Positions 55,213-64,000 are shown, counted from the stretch's first letter. The stretch is 64,000 nt of DNA from Archangium violaceum Cb vi76 (GCF_000733295.1 NZ_JPMI01000423.1:124001-188000); one strand, 5' to 3'. Notes: a model not told the origin generated them from the sequence alone. Numbers and translations are program-made.

Positions 55213-56622
55213 TCAGCGCACCATCAACGCGGCGAGCTTGCTCGCGAGCTCCGCCTCGGTGCGCAGCGGCGCGTCGTCCAGCACCTCCGCCTCCGCGTGC
55301 ATCAGGGCCGCCGTCCGGTCCGCCACCTCGCGGGCCTGCACGTGCTCGCCCTTCATCCATTTGTCACAGGCCATCCGCGCCCCCAGGATGAAGTTCGTCA
55401 GCGCCACCGTCTTGCGCACCGTGCGCTGCGAGTACCACGCCTCCGAGGACACGAGCGGCTCGCTGCCCTCGTAGCTCGCCGTGAGGGTGACCGCCGTGCC
55501 CGAGTTCCCCTCCGCCGCGTTGTAGGAGAACGCGCTCGTCACCAGCTGCTGGTTGGGTGACACCGGCCCCTGCTCCGGCCGGCTGAGCCGCGCCAGCACC
55601 GCGCCCCGGCGCCGCGAGAGGAACACCGTGGCCACGTCCATCACCGCCTCACTCGCCCCGGGCTCCACTCCGGGCAGGCCGTACACCGCCTCCACCCGGG
55701 AGCCCTCGGCCGGCGTGAGCGCCATCTTCAAGTCGTAGGCGATGGGCGTCACCAGGAAGTCGAAGTCCTCGTCGAACACCTTCCGCGTCCGCTCCGCGTC
55801 GCTCAGGTAGAAGTAGTTGGAGCCGCGCACGGCCGACATCTTCGTGACGAGCGCCTGCCCGAACGCGATGTTCACGCCGAACACCGTCGTGTCCCGGCCC
55901 TTCTGGGAGTTTTCACGCAGCAGCTCCATGAACTCGCCATCACCCGTGGCGCCCACGTTGGGCATCGCGTCCGTGAAGAGGAAGAGCCGCCGGGCCCGTG
56001 ACGGATCCACCTGCCTCGTGGCGAGCTGCTTGAACCCCTCGCGCAGCCCACACTCGATGCACGTGCCGCCCGCATCCTGGATGGTGCCGATGGAGCGCTT
56101 GAGCGCCGCGCGATCCTTGACCGGGCCCTGCGACACCAGCGTGCTGACCGAGTTATCGAAGATGACCAGCGAGAGGGTGTCGTTCTGGTCCAGCTTGTCC
56201 ACCAGCGTGCGCGCGGCGGCCTTCACCGCCTCCATCGGCTCGCCCTCCATGGAGCCCGAGTGGTCGATGACCAGCGCCACGTCGAGCGGCTTGCGGCGGA
56301 AGGTGGCCGGGTCCACGCCCGAGGAGAACCCCACCTGCACGAACACCTCCTGACGCCCCGTGTCGAGGGCCGGCGCGATGGCCGTCGCCGTGCTCAGACA
56401 CAGCACCTGCTCGCAGGGCGGGCCCTCGAGGGGCAGGTCATGCTCCGCGAAGAGCCCCTCGGCGACGAAGTCCTCCGGCCTCGGTATCTGTCCTTGGTCG
56501 ATCTTCGTGCGAGCCAGCGCGATGTCTTGCGAACCACCCGGGGCCGCGCCAAAGCCCGAGCCACCACCACAGCCCACCAACGACAAAGCCGCCCACAGCG
56601 CGGCCAGATGCTTTCGCGTCAT
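55213..56622 (-). CDS. VWA-domain lipoprotein
   Basis: A 469-residue protein. Start ATG 56622 has GGAGG nine nt upstream. The lipoprotein signal ends SLVGC (Cys14). The VWA domain has the MIDAS D-x-S-x-S in ALVIDHSGSMEG, preceded by a conserved PLDVALVIDH context. FTDAMPNVGATGDGE follows. The C-terminal part matches the domain that follows VWA in bacterial Ca-activated-channel-like proteins. A surface adhesion or scaffold role is likely, unproven. It is the second VWA protein in the window and not closely similar to the one at 47665. Confidence 0.9.
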   Translation of the reverse strand: MTRKHLAALWAALSLVGCGGGSGFGAAPGGSQDIALARTKIDQGQIPRPEDFVAEGLFAEHDLPLEGPPCEQVLCLSTATAIAPALDTGRQEVFVQVGFSSGVDPATFRRKPLDVALVIDHSGSMEGEPMEAVKAAARTLVDKLDQNDTLSLVIFDNSVSTLVSQGPVKDRAALKRSIGTIQDAGGTCIECGLREGFKQLATRQVDPSRARRLFLFTDAMPNVGATGDGEFMELLRENSQKGRDTTVFGVNIAFGQALVTKMSAVRGSNYFYLSDAERTRKVFDEDFDFLVTPIAYDLKMALTPAEGSRVEAVYGLPGVEPGASEAVMDVATVFLSRRRGAVLARLSRPEQGPVSPNQQLVTSAFSYNAAEGNSGTAVTLTASYEGSEPLVSSEAWYSQRTVRKTVALTNFILGARMACDKWMKGEHVQAREVADRTAALMHAEAEVLDDAPLRTEAELASKLAALMVR

Positions 56623-56785
56623 GTCTGTCATCCTCCAGGAAAGGGGACCTCGCGCCACAGCAAGTCCCGTTCCGCACGCAAACCCTTGATTTCACGGTAC
56701 GCGAGTACACGGAGGTTCCTCTCCCCTGACAGCCATGTCCTGGCTGGGAATGGAGCGGGAAAGGAGAAGACATGCGCGACAGCGC

Positions 56786-58117
56786 TCAAGGACTCCGAGG
56801 GCAGGGAGGACTGCTGGGGCAGCGCCCTTCGGCGTCCCGAGGCGTCGTCTGCGTGCAGCCCGCCACCCGGGCGAAGCTGTTCGTCGCCAGGAAGCCCACC
56901 GCGTCGGAGCCCTCCCATCCCCGCAGGATGCCGTGCCCCGCGCTGTCCTCGATGCGCGAGTTGGCGATGAAGGCCGCACCCGGTTGTTGGAAGACGAGAA
57001 TGGCCGAGCTGACGTCGAACGAGCCGGGCAGGTAATTGCAGCCGTAGCCCGAGCATTGGCAGGCGCCACCGGCATGGCGAACCCATACGGATTCCAGCCG
57101 GCTGTCCGGGCTCAGCCCATCGAAGCGGATGCCCGCCCAGTCCCCCGCGGCGGGCGTGGCCCGGGCGGAGGTGAAGACCACCGGACGCGAGGCCGTGCCC
57201 ACGGCGATGAGCGCGCTGCGAACGTCATACACCCGGAGCGTCTTCTCGGGCCGGAAGCGCAGCTCGACCCCCGCCTCCACGGTGACGGTGGCCCCGAAGC
57301 TGGAGTTGCCCACCTGCAACCCGTCCATGACGTAGGGCACGCCCAGGTCCCGCACCGTGGCATCCGCGCCGACGAAGAAGACGCTGGACGACGCCACATC
57401 CGGGCTGACGAAGACGGTGTCCGAGCGGTTGCCCGTATAGGTACCGGAGGGCAACGTGCCCAAGGCGTTGGGGTTGATGGCCAGCGGCTCCGGACGTGCC
57501 TCACTTCCCGAGCCACGAATGACCAACGCCGTGGAGCCCTCGGCGAAGCCGCTCGTGCCATTGAGCAGCACGCCCGGTCCTCGCGAGCCCTCGATGGTGA
57601 CATGGTCCACGAAGAGCGGCCTCGGACCGGGGAGGTCCGCGCCCGCGCTCACGCGCACGGTGGCCTCGGCGGACGAGGGGTTTCCACCGCCCGACAGCAC
57701 CGTCCACGTCAGCCGCGCGGAGCCTCCGGTGTAGATGCGGAACTGGCCCCAGGGCTGGCTCGCCTCCTGGGGCTCGAAGCGCACGGGACGCGCCTGCGTG
57801 CCCGCGGTGACGAGCGAGCCACCACTGTCCAATCCGATGGAGCGGGCCGGCCCCATGCGCACGACGGTGCAGGGCTCCACCGTCACCGTCGCGCGCACCA
57901 GCAGGTCCCCCACGACGACATGAGGGCTGGAAGCGGACCACGTCTCGGCAGCGGAGATGGTGCCCTGGTGCTCGATGGGCGCGCCCGTGGGCGTGGAGCA
58001 CGCGGGCTCGGGCTGCCCCGCGTCCGGCTGCCCCGAGGGCTCTCGCGGCTCACAACCCGCCAGGGCACCCGCCATGATCCACCACGTCAGCACACTGCTT
58101 CGCGAACAAGAGTTCAT
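56786..58117 (-). CDS. Lipoprotein with parallel beta-helix-like body
   Basis: A 443-residue protein. Start ATG 58117 follows AGGAGG. The signal ends GALAGC (Cys22). The long body has regularly spaced short strands with Asn/Gly/Val turns (DVASSSVFFVGADATVRDLG, TVEAGVELRF) typical of right-handed beta-helix or pectate-lyase-like surface proteins. Near the C-terminus a small Cys-rich loop (CQCSGYGCNY) is present. The function is unknown. It is 163 nt upstream of the VWA lipoprotein gene, in the same direction. Confidence 0.82.
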   Translation of the reverse strand: MNSCSRSSVLTWWIMAGALAGCEPREPSGQPDAGQPEPACSTPTGAPIEHQGTISAAETWSASSPHVVVGDLLVRATVTVEPCTVVRMGPARSIGLDSGGSLVTAGTQARPVRFEPQEASQPWGQFRIYTGGSARLTWTVLSGGGNPSSAEATVRVSAGADLPGPRPLFVDHVTIEGSRGPGVLLNGTSGFAEGSTALVIRGSGSEARPEPLAINPNALGTLPSGTYTGNRSDTVFVSPDVASSSVFFVGADATVRDLGVPYVMDGLQVGNSSFGATVTVEAGVELRFRPEKTLRVYDVRSALIAVGTASRPVVFTSARATPAAGDWAGIRFDGLSPDSRLESVWVRHAGGACQCSGYGCNYLPGSFDVSSAILVFQQPGAAFIANSRIEDSAGHGILRGWEGSDAVGFLATNSFARVAGCTQTTPRDAEGRCPSSPPCPRSP

Positions 58118-58255
58118 TGTTCGTGCCTCCTGTAGACCACTCCTGGAGTGAAAGCCAACTCACACTCGTGGCCAATGGCCGCTCATGACCCATGCCCAGC
58201 TCCACGCCCCCGCCCGTCAACGACAGACAGGTCTTGGATGCGTTGGAACACGCGA

Positions 58256-58271
58256 TGTTGAACATTCAACA
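58256..58271. promoter_or_regulatory. Perfect palindrome upstream of the RiPP cluster
   Basis: TGTTGAACATTCAACA: TGTTGAA and TTCAACA are perfect inverted repeats with a 2-nt centre. It lies about 85 bp upstream of the radical SAM start, in a short A/T-richer patch between divergent genes. A repressor or activator site for the cluster is a plausible reading. Confidence 0.45.
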
Positions 58272-58353
58272 GACGAGACAACATCAAACATTGAGTGTCC
58301 ACGGGAATGCTTGAGGTCCAAAACACCTCGAAGGAGCATCACAGGACTTGTCC

Positions 58354-60213
58354 ATGCGCATCTCGCGCCGGACCGGAAGAGCCATGAGCCAGCGGCCAGG
58401 TCCACGGAGCACGCCCATCATCAAGCCGCCGGTCCTCGCGCCTGGGTGCCCCCCGGAGGAACGTCCGCAGTGGCTGCAATCGCCGCCGGTCCGCTCACAC
58501 AAGCGGTGCCTGTGGATCTCCGCGGAGGCGAGCTTTCGCGGCGTGCCGAGCACACGTCCACCCGCCCTTCCCCGCTGGAAGACATCGCTCCGCCAGTTCA
58601 AGAGCTTGTCGATGCCGCTCGGCCTGATGACCGCGATCAACTACTTTCCCCAGTCCTGGGAACACCGGCTGATCGACGAGCGCATCGGCACTCCTGTCTG
58701 TGAACAGGACCTGGAGTGGGCCGACATCGTGTTCCTCTCGGGCATGTACATCGAAGCCCGGCGAGCCAACGAGATCGCCACGCACGCGCGGCGATGGGGC
58801 GCCATCTCGGTCATCGGTGGGCCTGGAGTCATCCTCAATCCAGACCTGGCCGCGAGCTTCGATATCGTCCATATCGGCGACCTGGGTGATCGGACCTACG
58901 AGCTCGTCCAGTGGCTCGACGCCAACGAGCACCCTCCGCCGTGGCAGATCCGCTTCCAGACCGACGACACCATCCCGATGGATTTGCAGCCGCTGCCGGC
59001 GCTGGAGAAGATCGACACCCGGCACTACACGTCCGCGATGGTGCAGTTCCAGAAGGGTTGCCCCTACCTCTGCGAATTCTGCGACATCATCGAGATATTT
59101 GGCCGGGTGCCGCAGTCGAAGTCGCCCGAGCGCTACCTCCGTGAGCTCGACCTGCTCTACGACTCCGGCTGGCGCGGGCGGGTGACGTGCGTGTCCGACA
59201 ACTTCCACGCCAATCCCAAGACCGCCCGCGAGATGTTGCGAGCCATCGCCGGCTGGCAACAGCGCCACGACTACCCATTCCAATTCGACACCGCCGCGAC
59301 CCTGGACGTGGCGGACCGGGAGGAGCTCCTCGGCCTGTACCGCGACGCGGGCTTCAAGGTCCTCGGGATTGGGATCGAAAGCTCGGAAGTGGATACGCTG
59401 CTGCGCATCCAGAAGAAGCAGAACACCCGTCATCCGGTGGCCGAGTCGATCCGGAAGATCAACGCCCACGGCATCGAGGTCGCGGGCTCTCTCATCCTCG
59501 GGTTCGACACCGACACCCGTACGTCTGGCGCTGCCCAGGTCGCGTTCGTGGAGAGCGCGAACATCGTCCTGATCGGCATCACCATGTTGACCGCGCTGAA
59601 AGGCACGCAGCTCTATCGCCGCATGGAGCACGAAGGGCGGCTGCGGCCAGAGTGGCCGTACATGCATTACAAGCTCGGCCAGGACGTGGTGCAGCAGATG
59701 TTCACCGAGACGGTCGATGGGCTGTACGAACCCAGGAGCATGCTGCGGCGCTTGACCTACCAGGTCGAGCACGTGCGCCCCAAGCAGCGGGCCGCGAGCC
59801 GTACCGGGCTGGCACTCGCATGGCAGTCCCTGGGTGACGCGGTCTCGCGCCGACTGGGCCGGCCCGCCAGGATGACGCTCGATAGCCGTGGACGGCCTGT
59901 CCCGGTGCAGCCGCCCGCGCTCCGGCTCCCGGAGCACATCACGGGAGGACTGCTCGCCATGTGGAAGCTGGGCGTCGTCTGGGAGGATCGCTCACACTAC
60001 TGGAAATACATACGAGCGTGCGCGCGGCAACGCGACCTCAAGAGCGCCTTGCTGAGTCCCATGGCGGTCGCTCGATTGCTCGACGCGGTGCGAGCGAACC
60101 GGAACGAGGCCTCCGAGCCACGGAACCCGGCCGCACAGGCCGCTGAAAACACCCCCGGGGAGACAAAATTGCCCGCGAGCCTCGAGCAGGGTTCGTTGGC
60201 GAGAACACCGTGA
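58354..60213 (+). CDS. B12-binding-domain radical SAM enzyme (RiPP cluster)
   Basis: A 619-residue enzyme. The N-terminal part (about 60-200) looks like a cobalamin-binding domain: WADIVFLSGMYIEARRANEI and AISVIGGPGVILNPD. The radical SAM domain has C236-x3-C240-x2-C243 in KGCPYLCEFC for the iron-sulfur cluster. Such B12-type enzymes perform C-methylation or ring rearrangement at unactivated carbons. ATG 58354 is chosen (AGGA about 8 nt upstream); TTG 58348 and ATG 58384 are alternatives. It is the first gene of the cluster, and the precursor peptide gene follows after 51 nt. Target residue on the peptide unknown. Confidence 0.92.
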   Translation: MRISRRTGRAMSQRPGPRSTPIIKPPVLAPGCPPEERPQWLQSPPVRSHKRCLWISAEASFRGVPSTRPPALPRWKTSLRQFKSLSMPLGLMTAINYFPQSWEHRLIDERIGTPVCEQDLEWADIVFLSGMYIEARRANEIATHARRWGAISVIGGPGVILNPDLAASFDIVHIGDLGDRTYELVQWLDANEHPPPWQIRFQTDDTIPMDLQPLPALEKIDTRHYTSAMVQFQKGCPYLCEFCDIIEIFGRVPQSKSPERYLRELDLLYDSGWRGRVTCVSDNFHANPKTAREMLRAIAGWQQRHDYPFQFDTAATLDVADREELLGLYRDAGFKVLGIGIESSEVDTLLRIQKKQNTRHPVAESIRKINAHGIEVAGSLILGFDTDTRTSGAAQVAFVESANIVLIGITMLTALKGTQLYRRMEHEGRLRPEWPYMHYKLGQDVVQQMFTETVDGLYEPRSMLRRLTYQVEHVRPKQRAASRTGLALAWQSLGDAVSRRLGRPARMTLDSRGRPVPVQPPALRLPEHITGGLLAMWKLGVVWEDRSHYWKYIRACARQRDLKSALLSPMAVARLLDAVRANRNEASEPRNPAAQAAENTPGETKLPASLEQGSLARTP

Positions 60214-60264
60214 CCCTGGGCTCCGCTGTCTCACCACGCAACACCCCACGAGAGGAGCAGCAGC

Positions 60265-60552
60265 ATGGATTTCTGGCAGAGTCTGGGCAAGGCATGGGCG
60301 CAGATCGTCGCGAAGACCTGGACGGATGAAGCGTTCAAGAAACAGGTCGAAGCCGATCCTGTCGCGGTGCTCAAGCAGTATGGCGTCGATTGCACCGGCA
60401 AGGTCGATATCAAGTTGATGAAGAATACGGCCACCGGCATGATCGGCCTGCCGCTGCCCGCGAAGCCCGAAGGTCTGGGTGATCAGAGCTCGCGCCTGTG
60501 GGCGGAAGGCGGCACGCAGTTCTGCAGCACCTGTAGCACCTGCAGTAGCTGA
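60265..60552 (+). CDS. NHLP-leader RiPP precursor peptide, core CSTCSTCSS
   Basis: A 95-residue precursor. Start ATG 60265 follows GAGGAG. The leader (about residues 10-65) has the nitrile-hydratase-like leader pattern: IVAKTWTDEAFKKQVEADP, then PVAVLKQYGVD and IGLPLP. The C-terminal region ends in W-A-E-G-G, then TQFCSTCSTCSS, with Cys at 87, 90 and 93. GG at 82-83 could be the cleavage site, giving a 12-residue core. The CST/CST/CSS repeat is ideal for conversion to thiazoles and oxazoles by a YcaO cyclodehydratase. It sits between the two radical SAM genes. Family by pattern: NHLP-type TOMM propeptide. Confidence 0.9.
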   Translation: MDFWQSLGKAWAQIVAKTWTDEAFKKQVEADPVAVLKQYGVDCTGKVDIKLMKNTATGMIGLPLPAKPEGLGDQSSRLWAEGGTQFCSTCSTCSS

Positions 60553-60654
60553 CCCACCCGCCGTCCCGAGTGCAACGCGAGCCTGGGTCGTGTGCTCCAG
60601 GCCTCGCGAGCACGCGCGGCGTCATCCGTGCACGAGCTGCGCCCCCGCGGAGCC

Positions 60655-62517
60655 ATGGTCGACACCCTTCTCATCTCCCCGCCATTCTCGGCGCTCGATC
60701 GTCCGTCGCTCGCTCTGCACCTGCTCCAGGCGTGCGCGCGCGACGCTGGCTTCGACGTCCGCATCCTGTACGCGAATATGCGGTTCGCCGCGAAGATCGG
60801 CGTCAAACGCTACGATACCATCGGCTTCGCGGCGGCCACGTCGCTCGTGGGCGAGCGCATCTTCGCCGCCGCCGCCTACGGCCTGGAGCCGCTCGGACAA
60901 TGTCCGGCCGACATGTTCGATCCCAACCTCCTGGTCGGCAAGAGCCGCTCGATCGCGTTCGAGCACCACTCGGGTTTCCCCATCAGCCTCGAGGAGCTGT
61001 ATTCCATCGAAGCGCTGGCCGCGCCATTCGCGGATGCCATCGCCCAGATGGTGGTGGAAGCCCGGCCGAGGATCGTGGGATGCACGACCTGCTATGACGA
61101 GACCGCGGCCAGCATCGCGATCCTCAAGCGCATCAAGGCCCTGTCGCCCGACATCATCACCATCATCGGCGGCTCGAATTGTGAAGGAGCGATGGCCGAG
61201 GGCATCGCCAGCCTGTCGCCGGCCATCGATCACGTGTTCTCAGGCGAGAGCGAAGAGTCCTTCGTGCGCTTCTTGCGTGCGGTCGCGGCGGGACAGGTTC
61301 CCCGCGACCGCGTGGTGCGCGGCTCGCCGGTGCGGCGCATGGATGACCTGCCGACGCCGCGCTTCGACGACTACTACGAGCAGATGGCGGCTCACCTTCC
61401 GGACAGTGTGCACGGCAGCGCCATGGTGCTGCCCTACGAGAGCAGCCGCGGGTGCTGGTGGGGCGCGGTTCATCACTGCACCTTCTGCGGCATCAGCGAA
61501 GAGGCCATGGGGTTTCGCGAGAAGTCCCCCGAGCGCGTTCTCCAGGAGCTCGGCGAGTTGCTCCAGCACCACCCGGAGCCGAACGTGTTCATGGTCGACA
61601 ACATCATGCCGCGCCGGTACTTCCAGACGTTGATTCCGAGGCTGGCGGCCGCGTTCCCGGGCTTGCGGCTGTTCTACGAGCAAAAAGCCAACCTCCGCCT
61701 CGAGCACGTCGTCGCCCTCGAGCAAGCAGGAGTCCACGAGATCCAGCCCGGTATCGAGAGTTTCTCCAGCCAACTGCTGCGGCGCATGGATAAAGGAGTC
61801 ACGGGGCGGCAGAACGTCGCGCTCCTCCGCTACGCGCGGGCCGTGGACATCTCGGTGCTGTGGAATCTCTTGTGGGGGATCCCCGGAGAGACCGCCGATG
61901 AACACGCGGAGGTCGCGGCGCTCTTGCCGCTGCTCCGCCACCTGCCGCCACCCAACGGCCTGGTGCACGTCTCCATCGACCGGTTCAGCCCGTATTTCGA
62001 GCGGCCCGACAAATACGGAATCCGCCGCCTCGAGCCACTTCCTTCGTACACCTGGACCTTGCCGGAGCATGCCGACGCGCGTCAGGTCGCGTTCCACTTC
62101 TGGGGCGACTACGACAGCGCGCTCTACGAGCAGCCCACGCTGCTGCGCACCCTGTATGACGAGGTCGCGCGGTGGATCGAGGCCTGGCGCGGAGCCGCCA
62201 GACGGCCGGCCCTGACCATCCAGCCCGTGTTTGGTGACTGGTTCCTGCTGACCGACACACGGGGTCTACCCGGTCTCCCGGAGACCGAGGTCATCGAGCG
62301 CTCGAAGGCCCTGGCCGCGCTCGTGACCCAGCCGCTGGACAGCGCGCTCGAGGCCGAGTGGGCCATGGCCAGGAAGGTGGCTGTCCCGCTGGAGGGCCAC
62401 CTGGTTGCCCTCGCCGTCGCGCCCGCGGCACTGTTGCAACAGTTCGAGGCCCAAAGCCGTCGCGCTCACTCGCGCCCGGAACAGGCGGGCCTGACTCTCG
62501 TGTCCGCCGAAGGATGA
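60655..62517 (+). CDS. RiPP maturation radical SAM enzyme (C-methyltransferase-like)
   Basis: A 620-residue enzyme. Start ATG 60655 follows GGAG; a GTG at 60592 is less likely. It carries the unusual wide cluster motif C267-x7-C275-x2-C278 within GCWWGAVHHCTFCG. I associate this with the RiPP maturation radical SAM C-methyltransferase family. A cobalamin-binding-like region precedes it (VVEARPRIVGCTTCYDE). The C-terminal 100 residues are family-typical. It would C-methylate the precursor. It is encoded 4 nt upstream of the YcaO gene. Confidence 0.92.
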   Translation: MVDTLLISPPFSALDRPSLALHLLQACARDAGFDVRILYANMRFAAKIGVKRYDTIGFAAATSLVGERIFAAAAYGLEPLGQCPADMFDPNLLVGKSRSIAFEHHSGFPISLEELYSIEALAAPFADAIAQMVVEARPRIVGCTTCYDETAASIAILKRIKALSPDIITIIGGSNCEGAMAEGIASLSPAIDHVFSGESEESFVRFLRAVAAGQVPRDRVVRGSPVRRMDDLPTPRFDDYYEQMAAHLPDSVHGSAMVLPYESSRGCWWGAVHHCTFCGISEEAMGFREKSPERVLQELGELLQHHPEPNVFMVDNIMPRRYFQTLIPRLAAAFPGLRLFYEQKANLRLEHVVALEQAGVHEIQPGIESFSSQLLRRMDKGVTGRQNVALLRYARAVDISVLWNLLWGIPGETADEHAEVAALLPLLRHLPPPNGLVHVSIDRFSPYFERPDKYGIRRLEPLPSYTWTLPEHADARQVAFHFWGDYDSALYEQPTLLRTLYDEVARWIEAWRGAARRPALTIQPVFGDWFLLTDTRGLPGLPETEVIERSKALAALVTQPLDSALEAEWAMARKVAVPLEGHLVALAVAPAALLQQFEAQSRRAHSRPEQAGLTLVSAEG

Positions 62518-62521
62518 TGGC

Positions 62522-64000
62522 ATGTCGAATCGACCAACACTCAAGAGCTGCTACGACGCACACGTCGTGGACGAGCACCATGTCCTCCTGCTCGCCAGGA
62601 ATGGCACGGAGTTGCTCACGGGCCGGGCGTATGCCTCTGTCATTCCACTGCTCGACGGCACCCGGAGCGTGGACGAGCTCCTGGACTTGCTCGCGCATCG
62701 GGTGCCGGCCGCCGAGATCTTCTTCGTGCTGGCCCGGCTCGAGAACATGGGCTTCATCCGGACGGCGCCTCCCGCGACCACACCCGCGGTTGCCGCCTTC
62801 CTGGAGACGCTCGGCACGGATGCCGACGTGGGTGCACGGCGCCTGCGCGGCGCGCACGTGCCCATTCACTCGCTTGATCCATCAGCACCACGGGAATTAT
62901 TGATTTCGGCGCTGTCCAGCCTCGATATCCACGCCTGGCCAGCCAACGACGCAGTCGCGCTCACCCAGGAGCGCGGGCTCCCGGTGATCCTCGTCGACGA
63001 TTATCTGAACCCCGGGCTGGAGGCCTACAATCGCGGCTTCCTCGCCCGCCAGACGCCGTTCGTGTTGGCCAAACTGCACGGCCCGAGCGCCTGGCTCGGT
63101 CCGGTGTTCCGCCCCGGGCACACGGGCTGCTGGCAGTGCCTGGCCGCACGCCTGCGGCAGAATCGCGTCATCGAGACATACCTCGAGCGCCTCCATCAGC
63201 GGCCCCTCCCCCGTCCTTATCCGCAGGCCACCGTGCCCCCGGTCGCGGCCGCCGCGGCCCATCTGCTCGCCACCGAGATCGTCAAGTGGCTCGCCCTCGA
63301 TGGAAACTGCGCGCTCGATGGCAGCCTGATCTCCCTCGACTTCACCACCCTCACCACCGAGCGCCACGCCCTCGTACGCCGGCCCCAATGCATCGCCTGT
63401 GGTGGCGGCGAATCCTGGCGCGCCCGAGCCCCCGTCCCCCTGCGGCCACGCAGCCAGCCCAAGGCCTTTACCCAGGACGGCGGATACCGGGCCTGCGCTC
63501 CCGAGGTCACCCTGGCCAGGCACGCCCACCAGGTCAGCCCGATCACCGGTGTCATCGCCACACTGCACGCCGCCTCATTCGCCGATCCATCGATCGCTCC
63601 CGTCTACATCTCGGGTCAGAACACGGCCATGATGAGCGACTCGCTGTCGCTCTTGCGCACCAACTTTCGCGGACAGTGCAGTGGCAAGGGAAAGACCGAT
63701 ACACAGGCCAAGGCGAGCGCGCTGTGCGAGGCCATCGAGCGGCACTCAGGCGTGTTCCAGGGAGACGAGATCCGCGTCCGCCACAGCTACCGCGAGCTGG
63801 GCGGGCGAGCCATCCACCCCAATACAGCCATGTGCTTCAGTGACTCGCAATACGCCACGCGCGAGGCCTGGAACGCGAAGCAGCTCAAGATGAATCACGT
63901 TGTCCCGGCACCATTCGATGAAAACGCCACCCTGGAGTGGTGCCCGCTGTGGTCCCTGACCGAGGAGACCTTCAAGTATCTGCCGGCCTCGTACTGTTAC
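62522..64000 (+). CDS. E1-like/YcaO fusion cyclodehydratase of a TOMM pathway, C-terminus missing
   Basis: At least 493 codons; the gene runs off the right edge. Start ATG 62522, 4 nt after the previous stop. Residues 1-330 form an ocin-ThiF-like (E1-like) leader-binding domain with two zinc pairs, C203-x2-C206 (GCWQC) and C290-x2-C293 (QCIAC). From about 340 the YcaO domain starts: the ATP-binding motif S387-G-K-G-K-T (CSGKGKT) and E403-x2-E406-R407 (CEAIERHSG) match the YcaO consensus. YcaO uses ATP to convert Cys, Ser and Thr to azolines, with the N-terminal domain binding the leader. No dehydrogenase, transporter or protease is visible in the window. Confidence 0.95.
   Translation, partial: MSNRPTLKSCYDAHVVDEHHVLLLARNGTELLTGRAYASVIPLLDGTRSVDELLDLLAHRVPAAEIFFVLARLENMGFIRTAPPATTPAVAAFLETLGTDADVGARRLRGAHVPIHSLDPSAPRELLISALSSLDIHAWPANDAVALTQERGLPVILVDDYLNPGLEAYNRGFLARQTPFVLAKLHGPSAWLGPVFRPGHTGCWQCLAARLRQNRVIETYLERLHQRPLPRPYPQATVPPVAAAAAHLLATEIVKWLALDGNCALDGSLISLDFTTLTTERHALVRRPQCIACGGGESWRARAPVPLRPRSQPKAFTQDGGYRACAPEVTLARHAHQVSPITGVIATLHAASFADPSIAPVYISGQNTAMMSDSLSLLRTNFRGQCSGKGKTDTQAKASALCEAIERHSGVFQGDEIRVRHSYRELGGRAIHPNTAMCFSDSQYATREAWNAKQLKMNHVVPAPFDENATLEWCPLWSLTEETFKYLPASYCY

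Overview
The window is about 70% GC, with strong G/C at third codon positions and many GTG starts and 4-nt ATGA/GTGA gene overlaps. Lipoproteins and a eukaryote-like Ser/Thr kinase are also present. Together with a recA LexA-type box of the form described for Myxococcus, this points to a predatory myxobacterium, most likely the Archangium/Cystobacter/Myxococcus side of the order. That placement is inference. No tRNA, rRNA, CRISPR array or transposase was seen.

Layout. (1) 1-14261: a beta-1,3-glucan utilisation locus. A CBM56-like secreted protein (partial, minus strand) lies divergent to a ROK regulator. The regulator is followed by a tightly overlapping operon: GH16 endo-beta-glucanase lipoprotein, Dpp-type solute-binding lipoprotein, permease, a permease-ATPase fusion, second ATPase, GH1 beta-glucosidase, a TIM-barrel glycosidase fused to a probable outer-membrane barrel, and two small lipoproteins. 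(2) 14283-20193: orphan P450, PhoX-like lipoprotein with a collagen-like stretch, membrane-anchored protein with two CxxCH haem motifs, membrane protein with HExxH. (3) 20281-25024: recA with an upstream LexA-like box. Downstream is a three-gene insertion (AAA ATPase, TOPRIM-like protein, DUF262-like fusion) flanked by a native and a duplicated recA 3' end plus terminator, which makes it a candidate defence island. (4) 25075-28904: membrane protein, ECF sigma/anti-sigma operon with a DUF3106 protein, Ser/Thr kinase. (5) 28964-36638: cobalamin riboswitch controlling class Ia ribonucleotide reductase nrdAB, then glmU-glmS. (6) 36853-58117: housekeeping and accessory genes: gamma-glutamyltransferase, TatD-like and amidohydrolase proteins, response regulator, ABC-2 exporter, AAA ATPase, alpha/beta hydrolase, two VWA proteins, HDAC-like deacetylase, two tandem sulfatase-fold proteins with Thr instead of the formylglycine Cys, and a beta-helix-like lipoprotein. 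(7) 58256-64000 (runs off the end): a RiPP cluster with a B12-type radical SAM enzyme, an NHLP-leader precursor whose C-terminus is CSTCSTCSS, a second radical SAM RiPP maturase, and an E1-like/YcaO cyclodehydratase fusion.

The two most promising systems are the recA-anchored three-gene island and the azole/C-methylated RiPP cluster. The beta-glucan operon and the B12-riboswitch nrdAB unit are well supported and explain how their genes work together: extracellular glucan cutting, oligosaccharide import and hydrolysis to glucose, and repression of the oxygen-dependent reductase when cobalamin is available.
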